The notes below the pieces were generated by a model. It saw only the letters and a program-made list of their open reading frames with translations. It was not told the DNA's origin and did no database searches. 10,616 bases of DNA, taken from NCBI GenBank assembly GCA_030741175.1, contig JASLVT010000028.1:1-10616 (forward strand), read 5' to 3'. Below are positions 1 through 7,573 of the stretch, piece after piece. The position numbers and the translations under genes are program-made. Within the stretch, counting starts at the first letter, position 1. Each line of letters begins with the position of its first letter. Source of the stretch: Porticoccaceae bacterium (GTDB lineage Bacteria; Pseudomonadota; Gammaproteobacteria; Pseudomonadales; Porticoccaceae).

Positions 1-1
1 A

Positions 2-259
2 ATAGGTATTGATGCGATTGCTGATAATCGCGCGGTTTACCTGATCGCTGTGGGCGGTGCGGCTTATTTGGTATCCAAGGCCATCACGCATGCCGAGGTA
101 GTTGCTTTCCCTGAACTGGGAATGGAAGCAATTTATGAGTTTGAAGTGAATGATATGCCGGTCACTGTTGCCGTAGACACGGCGGGAGACTCTGTGCACC
201 GCATTGGCCCTGAGATATGGCAGGCAAAAATTGAAGAAAAATCGCTTCAGCTGACCTGA
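2..259 (+). CDS. Class I fumarate hydratase, C-terminal end (partial)
   Basis: This is the last 85 codons of a gene that begins before the window; the frame is open from base 2 to the TGA at 257-259. Class I fumarases are oxygen-sensitive [4Fe-4S] enzymes of the cytosol that interconvert fumarate and malate in the TCA cycle. The visible piece matches the C-terminal beta (swivel) domain: VYLIAVGGAAYLVSKAI near the start, then the family signature PELGMEAIYEFEV, then a DMPVTVAVDTAGDSVH stretch and a GPEIW ending. The cluster-binding cysteines lie in the missing N-terminal part and cannot be checked. The related L(+)-tartrate dehydratase shares this fold, but the GMEAIYEF block favours fumarase. 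No Shine-Dalgarno lies at the internal GTG at 50, so that is not a real start. Confidence 0.88.
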   Translation: MGIDAIADNRAVYLIAVGGAAYLVSKAITHAEVVAFPELGMEAIYEFEVNDMPVTVAVDTAGDSVHRIGPEIWQAKIEEKSLQLT

Positions 260-330
260 GTGATCAGGGCTCAATATCAATGCTTCATTCTTAGCTCCAA
301 TATTCGCTGTAATTAGAAAGACTGATTTAC

Positions 331-358
331 ACAACTAGGCCCTATGGGTTGTTTTTTT
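331..358 (+). terminator. Terminator-like hairpin between fumarase and ompA
   Basis: ACAAC (331-335) can pair with GTTGT (348-352), with an inner CCC/GGG pairing around a TAT loop (340-348), and a run of seven T follows (352-358). A 4-5 base bulge makes the stem imperfect. It is placed to end the fumarase transcript, but its T-run stops only 14 bases before the ompA ATG. An ompA transcript starting upstream would therefore pass through it. It may instead be a leader hairpin of ompA. Confidence 0.5.
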
Positions 359-372
359 GAAAGGAAAATATT

Positions 373-1308
373 ATGAAAGTGTTAAATTCTTTGCTGGGTG
401 CGCTGGTTATTTGTGGCTCGAGTGCTACTTGGGCAACAGATGATTGGTATCTGGGAGTCACGGCATCAAACTATGATTTAGATTCCGAGCGTGCAGTTGC
501 CTCAGATATCGACGGTAGCCAAGCGGGCTTGCAGATTGGTAAAAATATTAATGACAGCATTGCTATAGAGTTGGGATATGGTGCCAATGTCAGTAATGAT
601 GACTTTGATGTTCTCTCATTGAATGGAGTCATCTGGTTGAGTGAGCCGGCGACAACATGGCGTCCTTATGTCTTGTTGGGCATTAACCGTTATGATTTTA
701 ATGATGCCAGTATTTTGGTTGCAGGTCATGATGATAGTTCACGTCAACTTACTTTTGGTCTGGGTCTCGGTACTATGTTAACAGACCATTACCAGTTCCG
801 TGCTGATGTGCGGGGCATGGGCGGTTTGGACGAAGATGGCGAAGATTTGGGTTTTCAGTTATCAATCAATCGTAGCTTTGGCAGTGCCGCGGCCAGCAAG
901 TCGACAACTGTGCCAGTAGCTGCGGCGGAACCGCAACCGGAGCCGCGTATCGTGACCATCAGTCTGAATGTTCAATTTGAATTTAATAAAGCGGTGGTAC
1001 TAGCAGTTTATGGAGACCAGTTGCAAACGATCGCTTCAGCTATGAGAACACATAGTGATATTGAATTAGTATTGGAAGGTCACACTGATAGCCGTGGCTC
1101 TGATGCTTATAATGACGATCTATCTACTCGACGAGCGATTGCGGTCAAGCAGAAGCTTGCCGAAGATTATGGTATCGATGCCGATAGAATCACCGCGGTT
1201 GGCTATGGCGAAAGTCGTCCTATTGCTAGCAATCAAACTGATGAGGGTCGTGCCCTTAACCGGCGAGTGGTGGGCGAGATGTCTTTCACTGAAGTCGTTG
1301 TGGACTAA
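373..1308 (+). CDS. OmpA-family outer-membrane protein
   Basis: This 311-residue protein has three parts. Residues 1-21 form a signal peptide (hydrophobic core LLGALVI, likely cut after TWA). Residues 22-170 look like a small beta-barrel, with alternating aromatic strands such as the one around WRPYVLLGINRYDF (96-109). A short Ala/Pro/Glu linker (about 183-191) leads to an OmpA C-terminal peptidoglycan-binding domain (about 197-302). The diaminopimelate-binding pair of E. coli OmpA (Asp271, Arg286) corresponds to Asp239 in GHTD and Arg254 in STRRA. The protein should tie the outer membrane to the cell wall. It is shorter than E. coli OmpA (346 residues) and has no cysteines after the signal peptide. 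The start is supported by AAAGGA at 360-365, 7 bases upstream. It is flanked by hairpins on both sides and looks monocistronic. I am sure of the family but not of orthology to OmpA itself. Confidence 0.92.
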   Translation: MKVLNSLLGALVICGSSATWATDDWYLGVTASNYDLDSERAVASDIDGSQAGLQIGKNINDSIAIELGYGANVSNDDFDVLSLNGVIWLSEPATTWRPYVLLGINRYDFNDASILVAGHDDSSRQLTFGLGLGTMLTDHYQFRADVRGMGGLDEDGEDLGFQLSINRSFGSAAASKSTTVPVAAAEPQPEPRIVTISLNVQFEFNKAVVLAVYGDQLQTIASAMRTHSDIELVLEGHTDSRGSDAYNDDLSTRRAIAVKQKLAEDYGIDADRITAVGYGESRPIASNQTDEGRALNRRVVGEMSFTEVVVD

Positions 1309-1338
1309 CTTGTCTGCCATGGCAACAGTTATCAACAT

Positions 1339-1365
1339 AAACGGCGCCATAATGGCGCCGTTTTT
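1339..1365 (+). terminator. Strong rho-independent terminator after ompA
   Basis: ACGGCGCC (1341-1348) pairs perfectly with GGCGCCGT (1354-1361) around a small ATAAT loop, and flanking A/T pairs extend the stem. A run of five T at 1361-1365 is followed by ATTT. The stem is GC-rich and perfect, the clearest terminator in the window. It begins 30 bases after the ompA stop and ends 30 bases before the sbcB start. Confidence 0.92.
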
Positions 1366-1395
1366 ATTTCAGCTACTTCAGCAAAAGGGCCGACA

Positions 1396-2838
1396 ATGAG
1401 TCAAACATTTTATTGGCATGATTATGAAACTTTTGGTGTTGACCCGTCCAAGGACCGTCCTTCTCAGTTTGCTGGCCTGCGCACCGACGAAGATTTCAAC
1501 CCTATTGGCGAACCTCTGGTGATTTACTGTCAACCACAAAAAGATATCCTTCCTGCGCCCATGGCCTGTTTAATAACTGGTATTACGCCCCAGCATGCGC
1601 TCCAGCATGGCTTGCCAGAGCCCGATTTTATTGGCCAAATTCATCAACAATTATCTGTGCCTGGTACCTGTGGTGTCGGTTACAACAGCATTCGTTTTGA
1701 TGATGAAGTGACTCGCTATAGTCTGTATCGTAATTTCTATGACCCCTATCAGCGGGAGTGGCAACATGGTAATTCTCGCTGGGATATTATTGATATGCTA
1801 AGGCTTTGTCGAGCCTTGCGACCTGATGGAATTGTATGGCCAGACCATGAGTCAGGGCGTCCCAGCTTCAAACTGGAAGATCTTACTCGTGCCAATGGCA
1901 TTGCCCATGAAGCGGCACATGATGCATTGAGCGATGTTACAGCTACCATTGCCATGGCCAAACTAGTCAAACACAAACAGCCTCGTCTATTTGATTATGT
2001 ATTTAAGCATCGTAGTAAGAAGGCAGTTGCTGAGATGCTCAATGTTCAGCAACGTAAACCTTTTTTTTACGTCTCTGGCACATTAGCGAAAGAGCATATG
2101 TATGGCGCGTTAATGATGCCATTGGCTGTGCACCCCACTAATAACAACGGGGTCATCTGTGTCGATCTCTCAGGAGATCCAACAGATTTGATTCATGCCG
2201 ATGTAGAGCAAATTCAAGTCAGAGTATTTTCACCTAAAGATGAGTTGTCTGCTGAGGCACCGCGAATCCCTTTAACATCGGTGTATCTGAATAAGGTTCC
2301 TGTTGTCACCAGCCCCAGTTTGCTAGATGAAGATACTGCAAAACGGCTGAATATCGATGTGTTGCGTTGCCAGCGCCACTGGCAACAGCTTATGGAGGTT
2401 GATCTACAGGAAAAAGTACAACAGATCTTTTCTGGTCAGTCATTTGCTCAAAAAGTAGAGGCAGAGCAACAGTTATATGATGGGTTTTTACCCAATCAGG
2501 ACAAACAGATCTTGGATGAGGTGCGCCGTGCCAACTCAGAAGATCTGCTAAACCATGATTTTCACTTTACTGATCAGCGATATAACCAATTACTCTTCAG
2601 CTATCGTGCTCGATACTTTCCTGAAACACTGACCGCGGATGAACAAAAAACTTGGCGAGAGGGCTGTTTATGGCGACTGACCGATGAGCAATCTGGCTAT
2701 CTGACACTGGCACGGCAACAGCAAGAAATTGCAGAGCTGTTAAATGATAATAGCCTAAGCTCCGAAAAACGTGGGGTTTTGCAGCAATTGCAGCATTGGG
2801 GGAACGATATAGCCAATGAATTTGCCCTGACAAGCTAG
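1396..2838 (+). CDS. sbcB: Exodeoxyribonuclease I
   Basis: Exonuclease I digests single-stranded DNA 3' to 5' and acts in mismatch repair and recombination. The 480 residues compare with 475 in E. coli. The DEDDh nuclease domain fills about residues 1-190: HDYETFG gives the metal ligands Asp9 and Glu11, GYNSIRFDDE gives Asp102, and HDALSD gives His175 and Asp180. Each sits exactly six positions before its E. coli equivalent (Asp15, Glu17, Asp108, His181, Asp186), so the active site is complete. The SH3-like and helical C-terminal domains follow, with conserved blocks QPRLFDY (195-201), VDLSGD and the YRARYFP segment near residue 400. AAAAGGG at 1383-1389, 6 bases before the ATG, supports the start. 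A strong terminator lies just upstream, so the promoter is unclear. It may also lead into pyrB, 57 bases downstream. Confidence 0.97.
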   Translation: MSQTFYWHDYETFGVDPSKDRPSQFAGLRTDEDFNPIGEPLVIYCQPQKDILPAPMACLITGITPQHALQHGLPEPDFIGQIHQQLSVPGTCGVGYNSIRFDDEVTRYSLYRNFYDPYQREWQHGNSRWDIIDMLRLCRALRPDGIVWPDHESGRPSFKLEDLTRANGIAHEAAHDALSDVTATIAMAKLVKHKQPRLFDYVFKHRSKKAVAEMLNVQQRKPFFYVSGTLAKEHMYGALMMPLAVHPTNNNGVICVDLSGDPTDLIHADVEQIQVRVFSPKDELSAEAPRIPLTSVYLNKVPVVTSPSLLDEDTAKRLNIDVLRCQRHWQQLMEVDLQEKVQQIFSGQSFAQKVEAEQQLYDGFLPNQDKQILDEVRRANSEDLLNHDFHFTDQRYNQLLFSYRARYFPETLTADEQKTWREGCLWRLTDEQSGYLTLARQQQEIAELLNDNSLSSEKRGVLQQLQHWGNDIANEFALTS

Positions 2839-2884
2839 AGTGAAACGCATAAACAAGCTAAAATCCGCTGAATTGACTGGTCCT

Positions 2885-2889
2885 GAGGT
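2885..2889 (+). promoter_or_regulatory. Ribosome binding site for the TTG start of pyrB
   Basis: GAGGT lies 6 bases before TTG 2896-2898. It is the element that fixes this start: the reading frame from TTG gives MNFTGAHILSINQF, which aligns with the N-terminal region of other catalytic chains (E. coli has QKHIISINDL), and the first in-frame ATG would come too late in that conserved block. Confidence 0.7.
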
Positions 2890-2895
2890 TAGCAC

Positions 2896-3909
2896 TTGAA
2901 TTTCACTGGCGCACATATTCTCTCAATTAATCAATTTCAACGTCAGGACGTTGAACGAGTTTTTGCTGTGGCTGATGCGATGCAACCTTACGCATTGCGC
3001 AAAAAAGTGACACGAGTGTTGGAGGGGGCGATTCTTGGCAATATGTTTTTCGAGGCCAGCACCAGAACTAGGGTTAGTTTTGGCTCGGCTTTTAATCTGC
3101 TCGGTGGTGAAGTTCGAGAAACGGCAGGTTTTGAAAGTTCCGCTCTAGTCAAAGGTGAGTCATTACAAGATACGGCAAGGGTACTGTCTGGGTTCAGTGA
3201 TGTTATCTGCATGCGTCATCCGCAGCCGGGTTCAGTGGCAGATTTTGCTTCAGCCAGTCGAGTGCCCGTGATGAATGGAGGTGATGGTGCCAACGAGCAC
3301 CCAACACAGGCGTTGCTCGATCTCTACACGATTCGCAAAGAAATGGCGGACAAAGGGCGGGATATCGATGGCTTAAGGGTCGCGATGATTGGTGATTTAC
3401 GCTATGGGCGAACCGTTCATTCATTAAGTAAGTTATTGTCACTATATAAAAACATTCAGGTGGTATTGGTATCCCCCATTGAACTGACATTGCCTGAAGA
3501 TATTGTTGAGCATATGCGCAGTGCGGGAGTGAAGGTGACGATATCACATGAACTCGCAGATGGTATTGGTGATGTGGATATAGTTTATTCTACAAGAATT
3601 CAGGAAGAACGTTTTGCCAGCAAAGAGGAAGCTGATCTGTATCGCGGCAAATTCCGCCTTAATCAGGCGATCTATACGGAATTCTGTCAACCCAATACAG
3701 TTATTATGCATCCGCTACCCAGAGATTCACGTGCCGATGCCAATGAATTGGATGTTGATCTGGATACCAATCCCAATCTGGCTATTTTCCGTCAAACTGA
3801 CAATGGTGTTTTGGTGCGTATGGCACTCTTTGCTCTAGTCTTAGATGTCGTTGACCTAGTCGATCAATACTCTCAGGATGTGCGTTGGTATAACTCGCGT
3901 CAGATTTAG
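2896..3909 (+). CDS. pyrB: Aspartate carbamoyltransferase, catalytic chain
   Basis: The enzyme joins carbamoyl phosphate and L-aspartate to make N-carbamoyl-L-aspartate, the committed step of pyrimidine synthesis, in the cytosol. All active-site blocks are present: STRTR at 55-59 (carbamoyl phosphate), Lys86, MRHPQ at 106-110, HPTQ at 135-138, RYGRTVHS at 169-176, the aspartate-binding STRIQEER at 232-239, and HPLPR at 272-276. These distinguish it from ornithine carbamoyltransferase. At 337 residues it is longer than the 311-residue E. coli chain, with an extension after the last helix (WYNSRQI end). It starts at TTG. Neither the regulatory chain gene pyrI nor an inactive dihydroorotase (pyrC') follows; the next gene, 20 bases on, is an acyltransferase. 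No pyrimidine-type leader attenuator is visible in the 57 bases upstream. Confidence 0.96.
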   Translation: MNFTGAHILSINQFQRQDVERVFAVADAMQPYALRKKVTRVLEGAILGNMFFEASTRTRVSFGSAFNLLGGEVRETAGFESSALVKGESLQDTARVLSGFSDVICMRHPQPGSVADFASASRVPVMNGGDGANEHPTQALLDLYTIRKEMADKGRDIDGLRVAMIGDLRYGRTVHSLSKLLSLYKNIQVVLVSPIELTLPEDIVEHMRSAGVKVTISHELADGIGDVDIVYSTRIQEERFASKEEADLYRGKFRLNQAIYTEFCQPNTVIMHPLPRDSRADANELDVDLDTNPNLAIFRQTDNGVLVRMALFALVLDVVDLVDQYSQDVRWYNSRQI

Positions 3910-3929
3910 CCGCATAAAAATAATGATCA

Positions 3930-5126
3930 ATGGCTCAAGCAATGAATGAATTTGATGATATTCGTCCCTACCATGATGCAGAGGTACCTCAGGTATTAGA
4001 GCGACTGATCGCCGATAGAGAATTTCTTGATCTATTGTTGATGCGTAAAGCTCCGAGATTAAGTAAGTTTATTCCGCCATTATTGAAACCTTTAGTCAGA
4101 CTGATGATACAGCGCAATCTGCGCCGGTTGACCGCTAACGTGCGCTCAGTGGAAGATTTTCAGTCACATATGTCGGTGGCACTAGAAGATATTTTGGATC
4201 GCACAACTACTGGCTACGGATTTTCTGGTCTTGACAATATCGATTCCGATAAAGCCCATCTTTTTATCAGCAACCATCGCGATATTGCACTTGACCCAGC
4301 AATGGTCAATTTGGCACTTATCATGACGGATTTAAAGACGGTGCGAATTGCCATTGGCGATAATCTGCTGCGCAAGCCCTACGCCTCTGAGTTAATGCGT
4401 GTTAATCGTAGCTTTATTGTTCAACGTTCAGTGACGGGACGACGTGAAAAACTTGAGGCTCTAAAAACATTGTCGCGCTATATCCGTCACAGCATTAAAA
4501 AGGAAGGCGTCTCATGCTGGATCGCTCAGGCTGAAGGACGGGCTAAAAACGGTTGCGACCGTACCGAGACCGCCTTACTTAAGATGCTTGCCCTGTCGAA
4601 GGCGAAAGAGCAAAATTTTGGCCAAGCGATTCAAGAGATCAACTTGATACCTGTGTCAATCTCTTATGAATATGACCCCTGTGCCGCAGATAAAGCACGG
4701 GAGCTTTATACCGCGCAACAAGGGTTGGACTATGTAAAAGATGAATTTGAGGATCTGGATACCATCGTCAAAGGGTTGAACGGTCAGAAAGGCCGTATCC
4801 AAGTAAATTTTGGTGAGCCTATTGCCACTGTATATGAAAATGCCGATGACTTAGCGGCAGAGATTGATCGTCAAATTCATAGTCACTATCAATTATTTCC
4901 CAGCAATATTATTGCCTGGCAGATGCAGGGAGATAGGGATGATAAAACCCTGTCGTATCTTAAGGCGCAGTGGCCAGATGAAAACTGGATTGAGGCAAAA
5001 ATTTTATTTGAGTCACATATCTCAGCAATACCTAGTGTCCATCGCCAGATAGCAATTGATGCCTACGCGGCACCAGTGGATAACCAATTAGCACAGGTGG
5101 ATACATCAGTGCCGCTGCCAAATTAA
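3930..5126 (+). CDS. PlsC/PlsB-like glycerolipid acyltransferase family protein
   Basis: This 398-residue protein belongs to the lysophospholipid/glycerol-phosphate acyltransferase superfamily, which moves acyl chains from acyl-CoA or acyl-ACP to glycerolipids at the membrane. The core is residues 110-250. Block I is FISNHRDIALDPA (112-124). A GDNLLRKP segment (143-150) and RSFIVQR (160-166) follow, then block III AEGRAKNG (201-208) and block IV INLIPVSISYEYDP (237-250). In block I the next Asp after His116 falls at +2 and +6, not at +5 as in the classic H-x4-D motif. No clear transmembrane helix is visible; residues 36-66 look basic and amphipathic and could lie on the membrane. There is no clear Shine-Dalgarno site; the start may be ATG 3930 or the in-frame ATG 3942. 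Substrate is unknown. It probably shares a transcript with pyrB and dinG. Confidence 0.82.
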   Translation: MAQAMNEFDDIRPYHDAEVPQVLERLIADREFLDLLLMRKAPRLSKFIPPLLKPLVRLMIQRNLRRLTANVRSVEDFQSHMSVALEDILDRTTTGYGFSGLDNIDSDKAHLFISNHRDIALDPAMVNLALIMTDLKTVRIAIGDNLLRKPYASELMRVNRSFIVQRSVTGRREKLEALKTLSRYIRHSIKKEGVSCWIAQAEGRAKNGCDRTETALLKMLALSKAKEQNFGQAIQEINLIPVSISYEYDPCAADKARELYTAQQGLDYVKDEFEDLDTIVKGLNGQKGRIQVNFGEPIATVYENADDLAAEIDRQIHSHYQLFPSNIIAWQMQGDRDDKTLSYLKAQWPDENWIEAKILFESHISAIPSVHRQIAIDAYAAPVDNQLAQVDTSVPLPN

Positions 5127-5129
5127 GGA
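5125..5129 (+). promoter_or_regulatory. Ribosome binding site for the TTG start of dinG
   Basis: AAGGA overlaps the TAA stop of the acyltransferase gene (5124-5126) and lies 9 bases before TTG 5139-5141. The overlap suggests that ribosomes ending the upstream gene may help start dinG. The next in-frame ATG would be at codon 32, inside the conserved region before Walker A, so TTG is the better start. Confidence 0.65.
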
Positions 5130-5138
5130 CGTTAATCG

Positions 5139-7238
5139 TTGCTAGACACAGAGGTCAGGGACATTATTCAACAAGGCTATCGGCAGTTTCTGAATGGCCG
5201 CGACCTAAGCCCGCGATTGGGGCAAAAACAGATGATTGGTGTGATTGCCAATGCACTGAGCGAGGATAATCCCGACAAACGTTTGGCGGTCATTGAAGCG
5301 GGCACTGGCACCGGCAAAACTGTCGGCTACCTAATGGCCGCGCTCCCCATCGCTCGGGCGCTAAAAAAGACAGTGGTGGTTGCCACTGGCACCATTGCAT
5401 TGCAAGAGCAATTAATTCACAAAGATCTTCCCGAGCTAATGGCAACCTGTGATTGGGACTTCAGTTGTGCACTAGTCAAAGGCCGTGGCCGCTATGCCTG
5501 CAATCTGCGGATGGAACAGATTACGGATTCGCTGAAATCAAAGGATGCGGGTTTATTTTTATTTGAAGATGAGCTGCAATTTAATCCCAATGCCGAAACT
5601 GAAGAGCTGTATCGCGAAATGGCTCTGGCACTGGAAGAGGGAACTTGGGATGGTGAGCGAGATTCCTGGGAAACCCGCGTAAAAGAGGTTGAATGGCGCG
5701 CGCTTACGGTTGATCGTCGCCAGTGCACGGGTCGGCGCTGTCGCTTTGTTAATCAATGTCCATTTTTTAATGCGCGCAATAATCTCGATGAGAGTGAAGT
5801 GATTGTGGCCAACCATGATTTGGTCATGGCCGATCTCGCATTGGGTGGTGGCGCGATCTTGCCAGCACCACAGGACTGTATTTACATCTTTGATGAGGGC
5901 CATCGCCTGGGCGATACCGCTGTTCGTCATTTTGGTGCTGAATGTCGCATCAACAGCACGCTCAGCTGGTTGGAGAGGCTACCCAAGCAGATCAAAGGTC
6001 AAACACCTGTATTTGCTCAGGACAGTGGTTTATCTGAGCAGTTACCACGAATTGAAAAGGAAGCCCAAAAAATAACTGAGCTGCTGTCGATGACCTATCC
6101 ACTATTAAAGCAATATGTGGATCAATCTGAACATGCAGAGGGCCGCTATCGTTTTGCCTATGGCGATGTAGGTGAAGCCATTCGTGAACTGGCGACACAA
6201 ATCACCCTCAGTACCAGTGGTTGGTTGGGGCGACTTGAGGTGTTGGAGGATACCCTTAGTGAGGCCCTCAGTGATAAAAAGTACCCGATTCCGCTACCTG
6301 ATGTAGAGCTTTTTTATCAGCAGGTGGGCCAATGGTTGGGTAGAGCGGAGAAGCTCTTAGCCTTGTGGGACAGATTACACAGAGAACTGCAACAGAATGA
6401 TATCCCGATCGCCTGCTGGCTGAGGTTAGATGAGAGTAGCGGTGGTAATGTAGATATAAGCATCAATGCTAGCCCCATACAGGCCGCTGAAATCCTTCGC
6501 GAACAGTTGTGGGGCTGTTGCTATGCTGCCGTGGTCACCTCAGCGACTCTGCGATCACTGGGTAACTTTAATACCCTGCAGCGAGAGACAGGCATGCCCA
6601 GCAGTGCCACCTTTATGGCTGTGGCTGGTGCATTCAATTACGCCGAGGCGGCCAGTGTCAGAGTGCCCATTGATGCCGTTGAGGGCAATAATGTTGATCA
6701 ACATAGTCGCTATCTTGTTGATAATTTTGAATCGATGGTAGAACAGCGTGCGGGAACATTGTGGCTGTTTTCATCTAGACGCCAAATGGAGCAGGTCTAC
6801 GATGAGCTCCCTCGGGAGTTACACAAACTGATTTTGATTCAGGGGCAATACTCCAATCGTGAAATGGTGAGGTTGCATAAAGAGCGTATCGATCAAGGCA
6901 GCACCAGTGTTTTAATGGGTCTGGCCAGTTTTGCTGAGGGTGTGGATTTGCCCGGTGATTACTGCAGGCATGTGGTGATCGCCAAATTACCTTTCGCTGT
7001 GCCTGACGAGCCATTGCAGGAAGCGTTGGCTGAATGGATTGAAGGTAACGGCGGCAATTCGTTTTTTGATATCTCACTGCCTGTCGCCTCCCTGCGCTTA
7101 ATTCAGGCCTGTGGCCGATTATTGCGCACGGAGACAGATACAGGCACTGTATCCATTTTGGACAAGCGTCTTGTCAGTAAACGTTACGGCGCTCAATTAC
7201 TCGATGCGCTACCGCCATTTCGTCGCGAGATCGGCTAA
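5139..7238 (+). CDS. dinG: DinG-family ATP-dependent 5'-3' DNA helicase
   Basis: DinG is an XPD-like superfamily 2 helicase that unwinds forked DNA, R-loops and similar structures, and in E. coli is part of the SOS response. The 699 residues compare with 716 in E. coli. Walker A is GTGTGKT (55-61), the DEAH-type box is DEGH (252-255), motif III is TSATLRS (467-473), motif V is FAEGVDLPG (598-606) and motif VI is QACGRLLR (656-663). The four iron-sulphur ligands are in place: Cys121 in GRYAC, then Cys196, Cys201 and Cys207. This matches E. coli DinG (Cys120, 194, 199, 205). There is no N-terminal exonuclease domain of the Gram-positive type and no cas genes nearby, so it is not a CasDinG. I saw no LexA-type box just upstream; it probably reads from the pyrB transcript. 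Its stop overlaps the next start. Confidence 0.95.
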   Translation: MLDTEVRDIIQQGYRQFLNGRDLSPRLGQKQMIGVIANALSEDNPDKRLAVIEAGTGTGKTVGYLMAALPIARALKKTVVVATGTIALQEQLIHKDLPELMATCDWDFSCALVKGRGRYACNLRMEQITDSLKSKDAGLFLFEDELQFNPNAETEELYREMALALEEGTWDGERDSWETRVKEVEWRALTVDRRQCTGRRCRFVNQCPFFNARNNLDESEVIVANHDLVMADLALGGGAILPAPQDCIYIFDEGHRLGDTAVRHFGAECRINSTLSWLERLPKQIKGQTPVFAQDSGLSEQLPRIEKEAQKITELLSMTYPLLKQYVDQSEHAEGRYRFAYGDVGEAIRELATQITLSTSGWLGRLEVLEDTLSEALSDKKYPIPLPDVELFYQQVGQWLGRAEKLLALWDRLHRELQQNDIPIACWLRLDESSGGNVDISINASPIQAAEILREQLWGCCYAAVVTSATLRSLGNFNTLQRETGMPSSATFMAVAGAFNYAEAASVRVPIDAVEGNNVDQHSRYLVDNFESMVEQRAGTLWLFSSRRQMEQVYDELPRELHKLILIQGQYSNREMVRLHKERIDQGSTSVLMGLASFAEGVDLPGDYCRHVVIAKLPFAVPDEPLQEALAEWIEGNGGNSFFDISLPVASLRLIQACGRLLRTETDTGTVSILDKRLVSKRYGAQLLDALPPFRREIG

Positions 7239-7573
7239 TGGACAAGCAAAAGGAGCTAGCCAAATTACTTTTACTGGTGAAGAGTGAACTGCGGACTTTG
7301 GGTTTGTGGCAAACGCAAACTCCCTCGGCCGAGGCATTGGCCAGTACAGAACCATTTGCCGTGGATCGAATGTCGTTTGTCCAGTGGCTTCAATTTGTGT
7401 TTTTACCACGTATGTATCAATTAATTGAAACAGGGTCTCCGTTACCAGATAACTGTAGCATTGCTCCTATGGCCGAAGAGTCCTTTAAAGCTGATGACCG
7501 TATAGATCCAGTGAGCGGTGCGGCTTTGGTTGCCCATTTAAGAGGGATCGATGAGCTCCTAAGCCAGTGCTAA
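7238..7573 (+). CDS. yqcC: YqcC family protein (DUF446)
   Basis: This small protein of 111 residues is all-helical in appearance, with no signal peptide or membrane segment. It matches E. coli YqcC in length and key residues: Trp24, the STEPFAVD block (36-43, STQPFFMD in E. coli), the signature EWLQWV-LPRM-like FVQWLQFVFLPRM (47-59), and PLPDNCSIAP (68-77). The molecular function of the family is not established. In E. coli it sits beside truC (tRNA pseudouridine synthase); here it follows dinG, its ATG sharing one base with the dinG TAA stop, which implies translational coupling. Its TAA stop overlaps the stop of the opposing deaD gene, so no spacer remains for a terminator. Confidence 0.88.
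   Translation: MDKQKELAKLLLLVKSELRTLGLWQTQTPSAEALASTEPFAVDRMSFVQWLQFVFLPRMYQLIETGSPLPDNCSIAPMAEESFKADDRIDPVSGAALVAHLRGIDELLSQC

Noticed and set aside
50..259. Independent 69-codon gene starting at GTG 50
   Set aside because: The frame stays open to the left edge and the sequence is the C-terminal domain of class I fumarase, so it is part of a truncated larger gene.
373..435. Lipoprotein signal in the OmpA-family protein because of Cys14
   Set aside because: The residues before the Cys (LVIC) do not fit a lipobox, and a signal peptidase I site (TWA) follows the hydrophobic core.
1094..1399. 101-codon plus-strand frame running through the ompA 3' end and the terminator
   Set aside because: It is out of frame with the OmpA domain and crosses a strong terminator hairpin, so it is not a gene.
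3203..3547. 114-codon open frame on the minus strand
   Set aside because: It lies entirely inside pyrB, whose motifs are certain, and the peptide resembles no known protein.
5559..5930. 123-codon open frame on the minus strand
   Set aside because: It is wholly inside dinG across the iron-sulphur region and DEGH box; an antisense shadow with no ribosome binding evidence considered.
5139..7238. DinG as a type IV CRISPR CasDinG
   Set aside because: It aligns along its whole length with chromosomal DinG, including the spacing of the four cluster cysteines; no csf genes or repeat array are present.
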